Source of the DNA: Halobacteriovoraceae bacterium
GTDB lineage: Bacteria > Bdellovibrionota > Bacteriovoracia > Bacteriovoracales > Bacteriovoracaceae
DNA: 11,130 nt
Assembly: GCA_018663815.1 (NCBI GenBank)
Contig: JABJPQ010000526.1
Span: 1-11,130 of the forward strand
Direction: 5' to 3'
Under the pieces are notes generated by a model, which was not told the DNA's origin, did no database searches, and saw nothing but the letters and a program-made list of their open reading frames with translations. The translations under genes and the position numbers were made by a program. Shown in pieces: positions 1 through 6,258 of the stretch (position 1 is the first letter of the stretch; every line of letters begins with the position of its first letter).

Positions 1-1826
1 AGAAATTCAGGATTACCAATTGGGGCCGCTCCGATAAAACTGACACGGGCACTAAAATCGTAAGGAGCTCCAGGACTAGAAGCCGTTTTCCCTCCAATTT
101 CCAAAAGAGAATCTTTAGCTCTTTGACCAGTTCCATTCGTAACAACTTTACGTAACATTGACTTTAAAGCCGATGCTGTTTTACTAGTGATGATTCTTCT
201 GCTTAAAGCCGTATTTCCTTTTTGAGTAGGAGAATGCAAGATACCATCATTTAAGAGTGCTCCATAGGCTTGAGATAGTTCAAGCGGAGTAGTAAAAATG
301 GCATGATATCCAATAACTAAATTGGGAGCTTGATAAATCTTATTTTCACCTTGATACTTTCTTAATATCCCTTTTGATGCACTTGGATAGTCCTCAACAA
401 TACTTCCTTTACCAAAACCGAAGCTCTCAAGACCAACAATCAATTCCTTATTTGATAATTTTTGTGAAACCTTAATATTACAAACGTTACTTGATTTTAC
501 GAGTGCATCTTCTGTTGTTAAAAATTTAAAGGGTTTGTAATCTCTGTAGCTCTTCTTACCAATTTTTAGCTTACCATTTTCACAACTATGTAAACTAGAT
601 GGCAAAGTTGCTTTTTTATCAATGGCCAAAGCAGTCAGCAGAGGCTTCATTAAAGACCAAGGTGAATATGGAACTGACAAAAAGTCATCATTTAAATCTT
701 TACCTTCTCTAGAAAATCCTTTTGCATACAACACTTCTCCTGTCTTGGGTCTTGTAATGACCACATAGCCTTGCTTAGCGTGTGCACCCTTAACTCCTTT
801 TACCAATAGCTCTTTCACTTCACTTGAAACGTCTTGTGGAAGATTGTCATGTTCCAAGTTTAGAGGCGGAATTCCTGAGGCAAAAGCAAATGTGGATACC
901 ACTGTTAATAAGCCAACCGAAAACACAACATGCTTTGAGTTCATTTTTTTCTTTTTAGCAATCATCTTAATTCTCCTTGAAAGTATTTGTTGCTCTTCTC
1001 TACCCAGAGAGGCCATACCAGCACAAAGATTTTTAATTACGTTTAATTCTAATGATTTTTCTGCCACTTCTAATAATGCATAAGCGTATTCTTTCTTTTT
1101 GGTTGGAAATTTTTTTGTCAATTGTTCGTCACATGAAAACTCCATGCTTTCTTTTAAATCTTTTATCCACCACCAAATCATAGGATTAAAAAAGCAGAAA
1201 GCTTTCAATATCTCAAGTAATAGGTTTAGATAAACATCACCTTGCCTAATATGTTGAAATTCATGTCTCAAAACCCACTTATACTCTTTTTTATTTATAA
1301 GATATTTAGGAAGAACTATCACAGGATACAAACCAAATAAAGTTGAAAAAGGAGATGAAACCTTTTCTCCAATAAGAATTCTAACGTGTTTATACTTTTT
1401 GAATCGATCACTCTTGCTCAAAAGGTACTGAAGATATATATATCTCGAGAAAAATGAGCCCAAAAAGAAAATGACTCCTAAGTAAAATACTTTTTTTAAA
1501 ACATTAATCCAATCTATGGTCAATAATTCAGAGCTAGCCTCTAGAGTTTGAGTAAATACCGGAAGAGGTTTTAAATTACCCTCTCCCGGTAATACTGGTG
1601 GATTCAATGTTAAATCCAAATACTCTTGGGCAGAGAACTTTGCTTTTTGAATTTTTAATACTGGATTTATATATCCCAAAACTGGTGATACTAAACAGAT
1701 CGTAAGCATTAAGACTGAAACATAATGATTTATTCTACCAAGCCACTTTTTGATAAAGAAAAGAGTCCCTCCTCCAACAAAAATAGAAAGATTGAGCATA
1801 AAAAAGATCCGCCAAAAATCAGTCAT
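1..1826 (-). CDS. BlaR1-like M56 metallopeptidase fused to a class B PBP-type transpeptidase domain (3' end outside window)
   Basis: Likely a membrane sensor-protease that inactivates the BlaI-type repressor encoded just before it. The visible part is 608 residues and runs off the left edge. Hydrophobic segments lie near residues 8-25, 35-53, 112-128 and 299-317. The M56 zinc site is HEFQH (H188, E189, H192), with E229 in the ESMEFSCDE motif as probable third ligand. After the last membrane segment comes an exported domain with the class B PBP order: GYVVITRPKTGEVLYAKG (353-370), SLMK with nucleophile S391 and K394, SSN 445-447, GYHAIFTTPLELSQAYGALL, then KTA at 580-582 and FIGAAP. The S391-to-K580 distance (189) fits FtsI (about 187). 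KTA replaces the usual KTG. The ATG directly follows the repressor's TAA (TAAATG), which suggests translational coupling; only a weak GGA precedes it. Classical BlaR1/MecR1 sensors are class D beta-lactamase-like, so the ligand here (beta-lactam or cell-wall peptide) is inference. Confidence 0.88.
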   Translation of the reverse strand, partial: MTDFWRIFFMLNLSIFVGGGTLFFIKKWLGRINHYVSVLMLTICLVSPVLGYINPVLKIQKAKFSAQEYLDLTLNPPVLPGEGNLKPLPVFTQTLEASSELLTIDWINVLKKVFYLGVIFFLGSFFSRYIYLQYLLSKSDRFKKYKHVRILIGEKVSSPFSTLFGLYPVIVLPKYLINKKEYKWVLRHEFQHIRQGDVYLNLLLEILKAFCFFNPMIWWWIKDLKESMEFSCDEQLTKKFPTKKKEYAYALLEVAEKSLELNVIKNLCAGMASLGREEQQILSRRIKMIAKKKKMNSKHVVFSVGLLTVVSTFAFASGIPPLNLEHDNLPQDVSSEVKELLVKGVKGAHAKQGYVVITRPKTGEVLYAKGFSREGKDLNDDFLSVPYSPWSLMKPLLTALAIDKKATLPSSLHSCENGKLKIGKKSYRDYKPFKFLTTEDALVKSSNVCNIKVSQKLSNKELIVGLESFGFGKGSIVEDYPSASKGILRKYQGENKIYQAPNLVIGYHAIFTTPLELSQAYGALLNDGILHSPTQKGNTALSRRIITSKTASALKSMLRKVVTNGTGQRAKDSLLEIGGKTASSPGAPYDFSARVSFIGAAPIGNPEF

Positions 1827-2216
1827 TTAAAATTCCAGATTCTCTAAAGCTTTTTTTACTTTCGCTATTTCTTTCTTACTTAAATTAGTGTCTTCTATAA
1901 ATTGTGAAACTAAAGACTGTGGACTTGTAAATATTTGAGATAATCGATTTCCACAATACCAATCCTGAAACTTAGCTCTTGAAATATCAGGAATAAATAC
2001 CAACACATTTCCATTCTTCTTGGAAATTAAATATTTTTTATTCTCTAGGGATTTGAACATTGTCGCCACTGTGGTGTAAGCTAAAGCCTTCTTCTCATTT
2101 ATGAGATCACAAACTTCTCTCACAGTTGTTTCCCCTGAGTCCCATATATAATTCATAACCTCTAACTCTAGCTCTGTTAAGGCCAATCCTGTTTTTTTTG
2201 GTTTTCGTCCAGTCAT
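1827..2216 (-). CDS. blaI: BlaI/MecI-family winged-helix repressor
   Basis: A DNA-binding repressor expected to bind as a dimer and to be removed by proteolysis when the partner sensor is triggered. The family signature is clear: LTELELEVMNYIWDSGETTV (helix 1-2 region), VREVCDLINEKKALAYTTVATMFKSLENKKYL (helix-turn-helix plus wing) and a C-terminal dimerisation region ending in LSKKEIAKVKKALENLEF. The length of about 129 residues is normal for the family. An in-frame GTG lies two codons further upstream at 2222, but it falls inside the Shine-Dalgarno sequence GGAGGTGAT. The ATG at 2216 sits 5 nt after GGAGG, so I choose it. The stop codon abuts the start of the M56 sensor gene. Autoregulation is likely, because a large palindrome lies directly upstream. 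Confidence 0.93.
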   Translation of the reverse strand: MTGRKPKKTGLALTELELEVMNYIWDSGETTVREVCDLINEKKALAYTTVATMFKSLENKKYLISKKNGNVLVFIPDISRAKFQDWYCGNRLSQIFTSPQSLVSQFIEDTNLSKKEIAKVKKALENLEF

Positions 2217-2226
2217 AATCACCTCC

Positions 2227-2265
2227 CTACTATTTATTTAGTAGATCTTACTAAATAAATAGTAG
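2227..2265. promoter_or_regulatory. Double BlaI-type operator in a perfect 17-5-17 palindrome
   Basis: Positions 2227-2243 (CTACTATTTATTTAGTA) and 2249-2265 (TACTAAATAAATAGTAG) are exact reverse complements around the spacer GATCT. Each arm is also a dyad, TACTA-N6-TAGTA, at 2228-2243 and 2249-2264. These resemble operators of the BlaI/MecI family, which are short dyads with TAC/GTA-type ends. The two dyad centres are 21 bp apart, about two helical turns, so two repressor dimers could sit on one DNA face. The site lies directly upstream of the repressor's ribosome-binding site, which points to autoregulation. I saw no second copy in the window. Confidence 0.75.
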
Positions 2266-2272
2266 AAAGCAA
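2245..2272 (-). promoter_or_regulatory. Possible promoter of the repressor-sensor pair
   Basis: On the minus strand TTGCTT (2272-2267) and TAAGAT (2250-2245) are separated by 16 bp, an acceptable -35/-10 pair. The -10 lies between the two operator arms and the right arm fills the spacer, so a bound repressor would block polymerase. The match is modest and rests partly on position. Confidence 0.4.
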
Positions 2273-2297
2273 GAAAAATAGTTTAAACAAATAATTT

Positions 2298-3242
2298 TTA
2301 AAATGGATATGGTTTTTCTAAGTTAAAATAATCTCTAGATTTTTTAACTCGGCTGGACATCCATTCCCTTGAAGTCTCGTTGAGTTTGCGATCACTCAAT
2401 GCTTTCATACAGTAATAATGAATTAGAATAACTCGATAGTTATAAAAATCAGGCATATGATTAAACCAAAACTCATCAATTCGGTTATGCTTGTTATATC
2501 CTTCAAGAATTGATTCTTGAACACGCTCCCAGTTTAGATTGAAACTTTCAAGTGCCCAAAGAAAAACAACAATATCATAAATAAACCAACCATAAACACA
2601 GTCATCAAAGTCAAACGACATTATTTGGTTATTTTCATCAACGTGGAAATTTCCTGTATGCAGATCCGCATGGATCAGACCATACGAATGATTATCTTTT
2701 GGAAAAGTAGAAAATAATTTATCTAAACGATTAAATTCTTCATATATTTTTCCATGCTCTGGCCTGATGAGTTTTAAAATATTCTCATGATACTCTTCCG
2801 CGTTCCATTCAGATCTTCTTTGAACTTCAGAGGGTTTATAGTCTTTGGTATAGGAATGCATTTTACCTATGATTTCCCCCCAATTACTTAATAGCTCATC
2901 GTTAAACTCTTCTTTCTCAATAATTCTTTTACCACGAGCCTCTTTGAATACTGAAACAATATACTTCTCATCACCTGACTCTACAGTTTCACAGTACTCA
3001 TCACTTTTTGATTTAATTGGATGCGCGAAATCAATACCTCTGGTTTGAAGATAAAACATCCAGTCTAACTCTGATTTTACTTGTTCTATGTTTCTATGCC
3101 AGGACTCTGTTAATCGAAAATAAACTTTTGACTGGGGAGCATAATAAATATAATTCGCAACTCGCCTAATAAACACCAGCTCATCAGTAATTCCCCATAA
3201 TGACTTCGACTTTTCTAATATTTTATCGTTGATATTATCCAT
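2298..3242 (-). CDS. APH/choline-kinase-fold phosphotransferase (phosphotransferase enzyme family)
   Basis: A cytoplasmic small-molecule or protein kinase of the aminoglycoside phosphotransferase fold, 314 residues. The catalytic loop is GLIHADLHTGNF (188-199) with base D193 and N198. The metal-binding motif is FDFDD (210-214), followed by the family's YGWFIYDIVVFLW helix. The N-lobe contains the strand pair KVYFRLTES and the helix NIEQVKSELDWMFYL. The motif style (HxDLHxGN, DFDDCxYGWF) fits the broad family that also includes SrkA-like and homoserine-kinase-like enzymes. The substrate cannot be told from sequence, so resistance to aminoglycosides should not be assumed. The ATG at 3242 has no convincing Shine-Dalgarno sequence. 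It precedes the repressor gene on the same strand with a 75-bp gap, but that gene has its own operator region, so a shared function is only possible. Confidence 0.88.
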   Translation of the reverse strand: MDNINDKILEKSKSLWGITDELVFIRRVANYIYYAPQSKVYFRLTESWHRNIEQVKSELDWMFYLQTRGIDFAHPIKSKSDEYCETVESGDEKYIVSVFKEARGKRIIEKEEFNDELLSNWGEIIGKMHSYTKDYKPSEVQRRSEWNAEEYHENILKLIRPEHGKIYEEFNRLDKLFSTFPKDNHSYGLIHADLHTGNFHVDENNQIMSFDFDDCVYGWFIYDIVVFLWALESFNLNWERVQESILEGYNKHNRIDEFWFNHMPDFYNYRVILIHYYCMKALSDRKLNETSREWMSSRVKKSRDYFNLEKPYPF

Positions 3243-3378
3243 AACAAGAATGTATCAGAAGTTTCTCGTCTTTACTGCCACTTTTCCGCCACCTAAATGT
3301 CCGAATCAATAATGAGTTTAATTAAATATCTACCGTGTTAATAACTCTCTATTTGTATAAAAGCATTTTTTAACAAAA

Positions 3379-4245
3379 CTACTTCGACAGAGCCCCTAAC
3401 CTATCTAATTTCTTTGACTCATTTTTTACAAACCACTTATCTTTGGATAATTCCTCATATGCCATTTGAAAGTATTTTTTTCTTTTTTCATCTTCTTTTG
3501 TTAATAAATAAATTTCACCTAACTCCTCATAAACGTAACCATCCTTCTTCCCAATTTTATCCCATTCTTTTATTAGGCTAAGTTGTATGACAAGAGCCTT
3601 GTCAACTTCATTCAAAGCTCTATGAGTACGAGCAACACTCCATTTGGCAATAATTATTGCTTCGGTATTCGATTTAGTTTTTCTAAACTCTAAGGCATCC
3701 TTGAAAATCTTCATGGCTTCCTTGTATTGTTTTTGCTCAAACAAAGACGATCCCCAGTTATTCAAAAGACTCCCTCTCCAGTCTTGCACCTTTGAGTCTT
3801 TAGCTTTCTTTGCTTCCTCAAGCGCAATTTCTGTCCATTTTTTCTGATCTTTAAATTTAGGCCCGGCAATAGCAAGCATATGAGCAGAGTCAACGATAAG
3901 GTGTTCGTGCTTGATGTCTTTTGAAGCTTCAAGTGCTTTCAAAAATTCTTGTACAGCCTCATTCCTCTTATTGTCGGAGTTATAAACCCTTCCTCTTTCG
4001 ATATAATATCGTGCAATTGCTGTTTTCTGATTCTCTTTTAGTGATTTGTTGACTTCATCAAGCAGTTTATGTGCTTCATCAAAGCTTGATTCAATTCCCA
4101 AGGTTCTCGCTATTTGAGTTTTTAGCTCTAAAATATACTCTTCATGTGTAGAATATTTCTTAATTAAATTTTCAAAGTTTGCTCTTGATTTTTTTGTATC
4201 ACCAAAGTTCCACTCCGCTCTTATATCTGGTAATTCAATTGCCAT
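3379..4245 (-). CDS. Tetratricopeptide-repeat protein, cytoplasmic, function unknown
   Basis: A 288-residue protein built almost wholly of TPR-like helix pairs, so probably a protein-binding scaffold. There is no signal peptide or membrane segment. Repeat-like units lie near residues 38-72, 77-108 (ARYYIERGRVYNSDNKRNEA), 118-148, 159-190 (LLNNWGSSLFEQKQYKEAMK), 200-232 and 236-268 (GYVYEELGEIYLLTKEDEKR). The overall pattern, with AEWNF near the start, ELKTQIAR, ERGR.YNS, DSAHMLAI, SLLNNWG and EELGE, resembles a widespread TPR family that I know only as uncharacterised. An upstream in-frame TTG at 4263 exists, but AGGAG lies 8 nt before the ATG at 4245, so the ATG is chosen. A weak minus-strand promoter (TTGATG, 16 bp, TATTAA) may lie in the 4264-4384 gap. 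Confidence 0.88.
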   Translation of the reverse strand: MAIELPDIRAEWNFGDTKKSRANFENLIKKYSTHEEYILELKTQIARTLGIESSFDEAHKLLDEVNKSLKENQKTAIARYYIERGRVYNSDNKRNEAVQEFLKALEASKDIKHEHLIVDSAHMLAIAGPKFKDQKKWTEIALEEAKKAKDSKVQDWRGSLLNNWGSSLFEQKQYKEAMKIFKDALEFRKTKSNTEAIIIAKWSVARTHRALNEVDKALVIQLSLIKEWDKIGKKDGYVYEELGEIYLLTKEDEKRKKYFQMAYEELSKDKWFVKNESKKLDRLGALSK

Positions 4246-4384
4246 TAAGTCTACTCCTAACAAAAAGATTAATATAAAAAATAATTACTTCATCAATAAC
4301 TCAACTAGGGTACCCAATATTTAATAGAAAATGCTTGTTCTACTACTGATGTCCTTGCTTTTCATCTAAGACTTGGTTAATTCT

Positions 4385-5158
4385 CTAGTAATTTAAAAAC
4401 TGAACAGTCCCTCTAAAGACGGGGGTTTCTGGAGGATAAGGAGTTCGAAAGCCAATAATTCCCTCAGCGCATGATTTAATTCTAGAAATAATTCTATTAT
4501 CTTGTTTTAATACTCTAATTAAATCATTAACTTCAGCTTTACAGCCATCCTCATCAAAATATTCTAAATCAATACTCGTGACACAATTTTTACATTCAAG
4601 GTTCATTGAATGGCTTAATTGAGGATATACCGCAGTTCCCTTTATATCAAAGTTCTTAGGTGGCAAAGAGCTCTCAGATTTCACATAATATACTTTGCCT
4701 TCAAACTCTTCGTGGACACCTTCTGGATGACCAAAACGAATCCCTGTACCTGGTACCAATTTCCCAACGGTAATTACTGTGCATTGTTCTGAATCTAAAA
4801 TGAATCGTTTAGACCCATTGTTATTAATAAAAGAATTTAAGTTATTTTCACAAGTCTGCATTGTTCTTGCTTTTATCTTAATCATTTCAATGCAATCAAT
4901 ACAGTTATCTAAGTTTTCACCTCTTATTAGATTGTTTCTTTTTACATCTGAAATCGATCTTGACTCATTCAGAACTTCATTTGCAAGAGACTCCTCCCTT
5001 TCAATTTTTTCAATAATAGTATCATATCCTTCAACAAAGCCTTGCTGATACTCAGGGGTGACATATTCAGCAGATTGATACCCATAGACAAGCTCCTCTT
5101 TTCCAAACAGATTTGAGACCGACAAGAGAACAATAAATATTAAAGTAAATTTTTTCAT
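4385..5158 (-). CDS. Exported protein with two cysteine modules, function unknown
   Basis: A 257-residue exported protein that I do not recognise. A signal peptide (MKKFTLIFIVLLSVSNLFG, cut near residue 19) is followed by a tyrosine-rich, acidic stretch. Eight cysteines fall into two equal sets: C86, C89, C103, C126 and C189, C192, C206, C230. Spacings are 3-14-23 and 3-14-24, so the protein appears to be an internal duplication with an offset near 103 residues. Both sets start with a CxxC preceded by Asn-Leu. In the periplasm these could form disulfides; a metal site is the alternative. AAGG lies 10 nt upstream of the ATG. The gene carries the first of three similar leader elements and belongs to a run of four small exported proteins on this strand. 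Confidence 0.85.
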   Translation of the reverse strand: MKKFTLIFIVLLSVSNLFGKEELVYGYQSAEYVTPEYQQGFVEGYDTIIEKIEREESLANEVLNESRSISDVKRNNLIRGENLDNCIDCIEMIKIKARTMQTCENNLNSFINNNGSKRFILDSEQCTVITVGKLVPGTGIRFGHPEGVHEEFEGKVYYVKSESSLPPKNFDIKGTAVYPQLSHSMNLECKNCVTSIDLEYFDEDGCKAEVNDLIRVLKQDNRIISRIKSCAEGIIGFRTPYPPETPVFRGTVQFLNY

Positions 5159-5171
5159 TTTTTCTATACCT

Positions 5172-5223
5172 TCATCTGACTAATTGTTTTTGTAAATCGT
5201 ATATATATTAATTCTTTCTCTTT
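5172..5223 (-). promoter_or_regulatory. Shared 52-nt leader element, copy A
   Basis: This stretch ends 13 nt before the ATG at 5158. It aligns without gaps to 5659-5710 (36 of 52 identical by hand count) and to 6207-6258 (32 of 52). The best-kept blocks, written on the plus strand, are TAATTGTTTT and AATTCTTTCTCTTT. It could be a common promoter or 5' UTR, or a remnant of gene duplication. Confidence 0.55.
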
Positions 5224-5264
5224 AAGTTCCTTTCTCTTTAAGTTCCTTGCTCTTTAAGTTCCTT
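5217..5264. repeat. Three tandem 16-bp repeats
   Basis: Units start at 5217, 5233 and 5249. The first two read TCTCTTTAAGTTCCTT and the third GCTCTTTAAGTTCCTT, with a partial fourth (GCTC) at 5265. On the coding strand each unit contains AAGGAACTTAAAGAG. The array overlaps the outer end of leader copy A and lies about 60-105 nt upstream of the 257-residue exported protein gene, so it is probably in its promoter or 5' UTR. Confidence 0.9.
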
Positions 5265-5292
5265 GCTCATCACACCTTGTTTTTTGAGCAAG
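5262..5292. other. 8-bp inverted repeat in the intergenic region
   Basis: CTTGCTCA (5262-5269) and TGAGCAAG (5285-5292) are exact complements around a 15-nt loop. The left arm overlaps the end of the 16-bp tandem repeats. No T-run follows on the minus strand, so it is not a clear terminator for the gene upstream. Confidence 0.5.
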
Positions 5293-5310
5293 AAGTTATT
5301 TATTTTTATG

Positions 5311-5330
5311 TCTGAGATTTGTCGCTCAGA
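5311..5330. other. 6-bp hairpin next to a stop codon
   Basis: TCTGAG (5311-5316) pairs with CTCAGA (5325-5330) over an 8-nt loop and abuts the stop codon at 5331. On the minus strand it is followed by an A-rich stretch, not T-rich, so it is a weak terminator candidate at best. A similar GTCTGAG sequence follows the next gene of the cluster, at 5768-5774. Confidence 0.35.
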
Positions 5331-5645
5331 TTATTTATTAAAACCTAGAATCTTTATAATTACAGAACACTCAAGTCCATCTCTATTAAAAAAAGTAATG
5401 TCATGTGGCTCAGGGTTGTAACCAGTAACATAGGCTGAAACAAAAGCATAATTGGTTCTTTCTTGACAAAATTCCACAACTCCACTTTCTTGATAAGTCT
5501 TATATACTGCTTTTGCATACTCTAGGACCTCTGGCGAGACCTCATAATGATAATCATTAGCATAGAAATCGTACTCAATTGCATTGTCAACGTGTGCATA
5601 AGAAGGTGATGTCAGTAAAGAAAGCACTATCAATAATTTTTTCAT
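5331..5645 (-). CDS. Small exported protein, function unknown
   Basis: A 104-residue protein with a standard signal peptide (MKKLLIVLSLLTSPSYA, cut near residue 17), so probably periplasmic or secreted. The mature part is acidic and tyrosine-rich, with only two cysteines (C60, C93), which could form one disulfide. Near the C-terminus FFNRDGLECSVIIKI resembles AFCGRDGLMNVRII of the neighbouring 128-residue protein, including the shared RDGL. An in-frame GTG lies one codon upstream (5648), but AGGA is 6 nt before the ATG and only 3 nt before the GTG, so the ATG at 5645 is chosen. It carries leader copy B. I recognise no known domain. Confidence 0.78.
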   Translation of the reverse strand: MKKLLIVLSLLTSPSYAHVDNAIEYDFYANDYHYEVSPEVLEYAKAVYKTYQESGVVEFCQERTNYAFVSAYVTGYNPEPHDITFFNRDGLECSVIIKILGFNK

Positions 5646-5658
5646 CACAATTCCTTGT

Positions 5659-5710
5659 TCATTTAGGTAATGGTTTTATTTCAATCTTTTTATAATAATT
5701 CTTTGTCTTT
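5659..5710 (-). promoter_or_regulatory. Shared 52-nt leader element, copy B
   Basis: It ends exactly 13 nt before the ATG at 5645. It is the best-matching member of the set: 36 of 52 identical to copy A and 37 of 52 to copy C, ungapped. The invariant core on the plus strand is TAATGGTTTT (coding strand AAAACCATTA), and the outer block AATTCTTTGTCTTT is also kept. Confidence 0.55.
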
Positions 5711-5806
5711 TTATTCACTAGTCGAAAAAGACATCTTTCTCAACCATGTTTAATTTTATTTTTTTAAGTCTGAGGATTGTTGCCCGAACAGTTTTCACAA
5801 TTCTAG

Positions 5807-6193
5807 TTATTCTAAAATAATTCTGACATTCATTAGTCCATCTCTACCACAAAAAGCATTTACTGCTACCGCACTCTTATTATTGCCTAACAACTCCACA
5901 CCCTGTAAGTCCTTTGCACAAGCATCTAAAGATGAATACTTTAACCCACTAAATTTAATTACTCTATCTATTCTCTTTAGGTCTATAGCTGCTCGAGAAA
6001 CCATTACACCATTGCTATCACAATATGCGTTGATAAGAGCTTCTTCTGAACGAAGTCCGTTTACTATCTGTAGCTTAGTCATACACCTATTCGCACTATA
6101 GTAATCGGCACTGCCCAACTCAATTATTGAGAGACCTGAAGCCAAGCTAGACATAGAAATAAAAGTTGCTAATCCAAAAAATAGTAATTTCAT
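5807..6193 (-). CDS. Small exported protein with duplicated cysteine motif, function unknown
   Basis: A 128-residue protein with a signal peptide (MKLLFFGLATFISMSSLA, cut near residue 18). The mature part has two similar halves: CMTKLQIVNG...ALINAYCDSNGVM (C37, C58) and CAKDLQGVEL...AVNAFCGRDGLM (C92, C115). The shared pattern is C-x3-LQ-x-V, then [IV]NA[YF]C-x2-[ND]G-x-M. Four cysteines in two pairs suggest two disulfide-stabilised repeats in the periplasm. AGGAG lies 6 nt before the ATG, which fixes the start. The second half resembles the end of the 104-residue neighbour. Leader copy C precedes the gene. No catalytic motif is visible, so no function is assigned. Confidence 0.82.
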   Translation of the reverse strand: MKLLFFGLATFISMSSLASGLSIIELGSADYYSANRCMTKLQIVNGLRSEEALINAYCDSNGVMVSRAAIDLKRIDRVIKFSGLKYSSLDACAKDLQGVELLGNNKSAVAVNAFCGRDGLMNVRIILE

Positions 6194-6206
6194 ATTTTTC
6201 TCCTGC

Positions 6207-6258
6207 TTATCTAAGTAATGGTTTTCGTTTAACCGTTGTTTTTTAAATCTTTGTTTTG
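6207..6258 (-). promoter_or_regulatory. Shared 52-nt leader element, copy C
   Basis: It ends 13 nt before the ATG at 6193 and aligns ungapped to copy B (37 of 52) and copy A (32 of 52). TAATGGTTTT is identical to copy B, and the outer ATCTTTGTTTT block is close. A much weaker similarity may exist upstream of the 118-residue gene (about 6994-7045), which I do not count as a copy. Confidence 0.5.

Noticed and set aside
844..1083. Plus-strand frame of 79 codons
   Set aside because: It lies fully inside the M56/transpeptidase gene on the other strand, has no ribosome-binding site and has no recognisable domain.
2298..3242. Calling the phosphotransferase an aminoglycoside-resistance enzyme
   Set aside because: The HxDLHxGN and DFDD motifs define only the broad kinase fold; substrate specificity cannot be read from them, and the nearby BlaI-type genes do not prove a resistance island.
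4309..4316. GGGTACCC palindrome upstream of the TPR gene
   Set aside because: An 8-bp palindrome alone is expected by chance and has no matching partner or context.
4779..5048. Plus-strand frame opposite the 257-residue exported protein
   Set aside because: The minus-strand frame has a signal peptide, a ribosome-binding site and duplicated cysteine spacing; the plus frame is its shadow.
5217..5264. A CRISPR array
   Set aside because: The 16-bp units are directly tandem with no spacers, and no cas genes are present.
5311..5330. Terminator after the 104-residue gene
   Set aside because: The stem is only 6 bp and is followed on the coding strand by A-rich, not T-rich, sequence.
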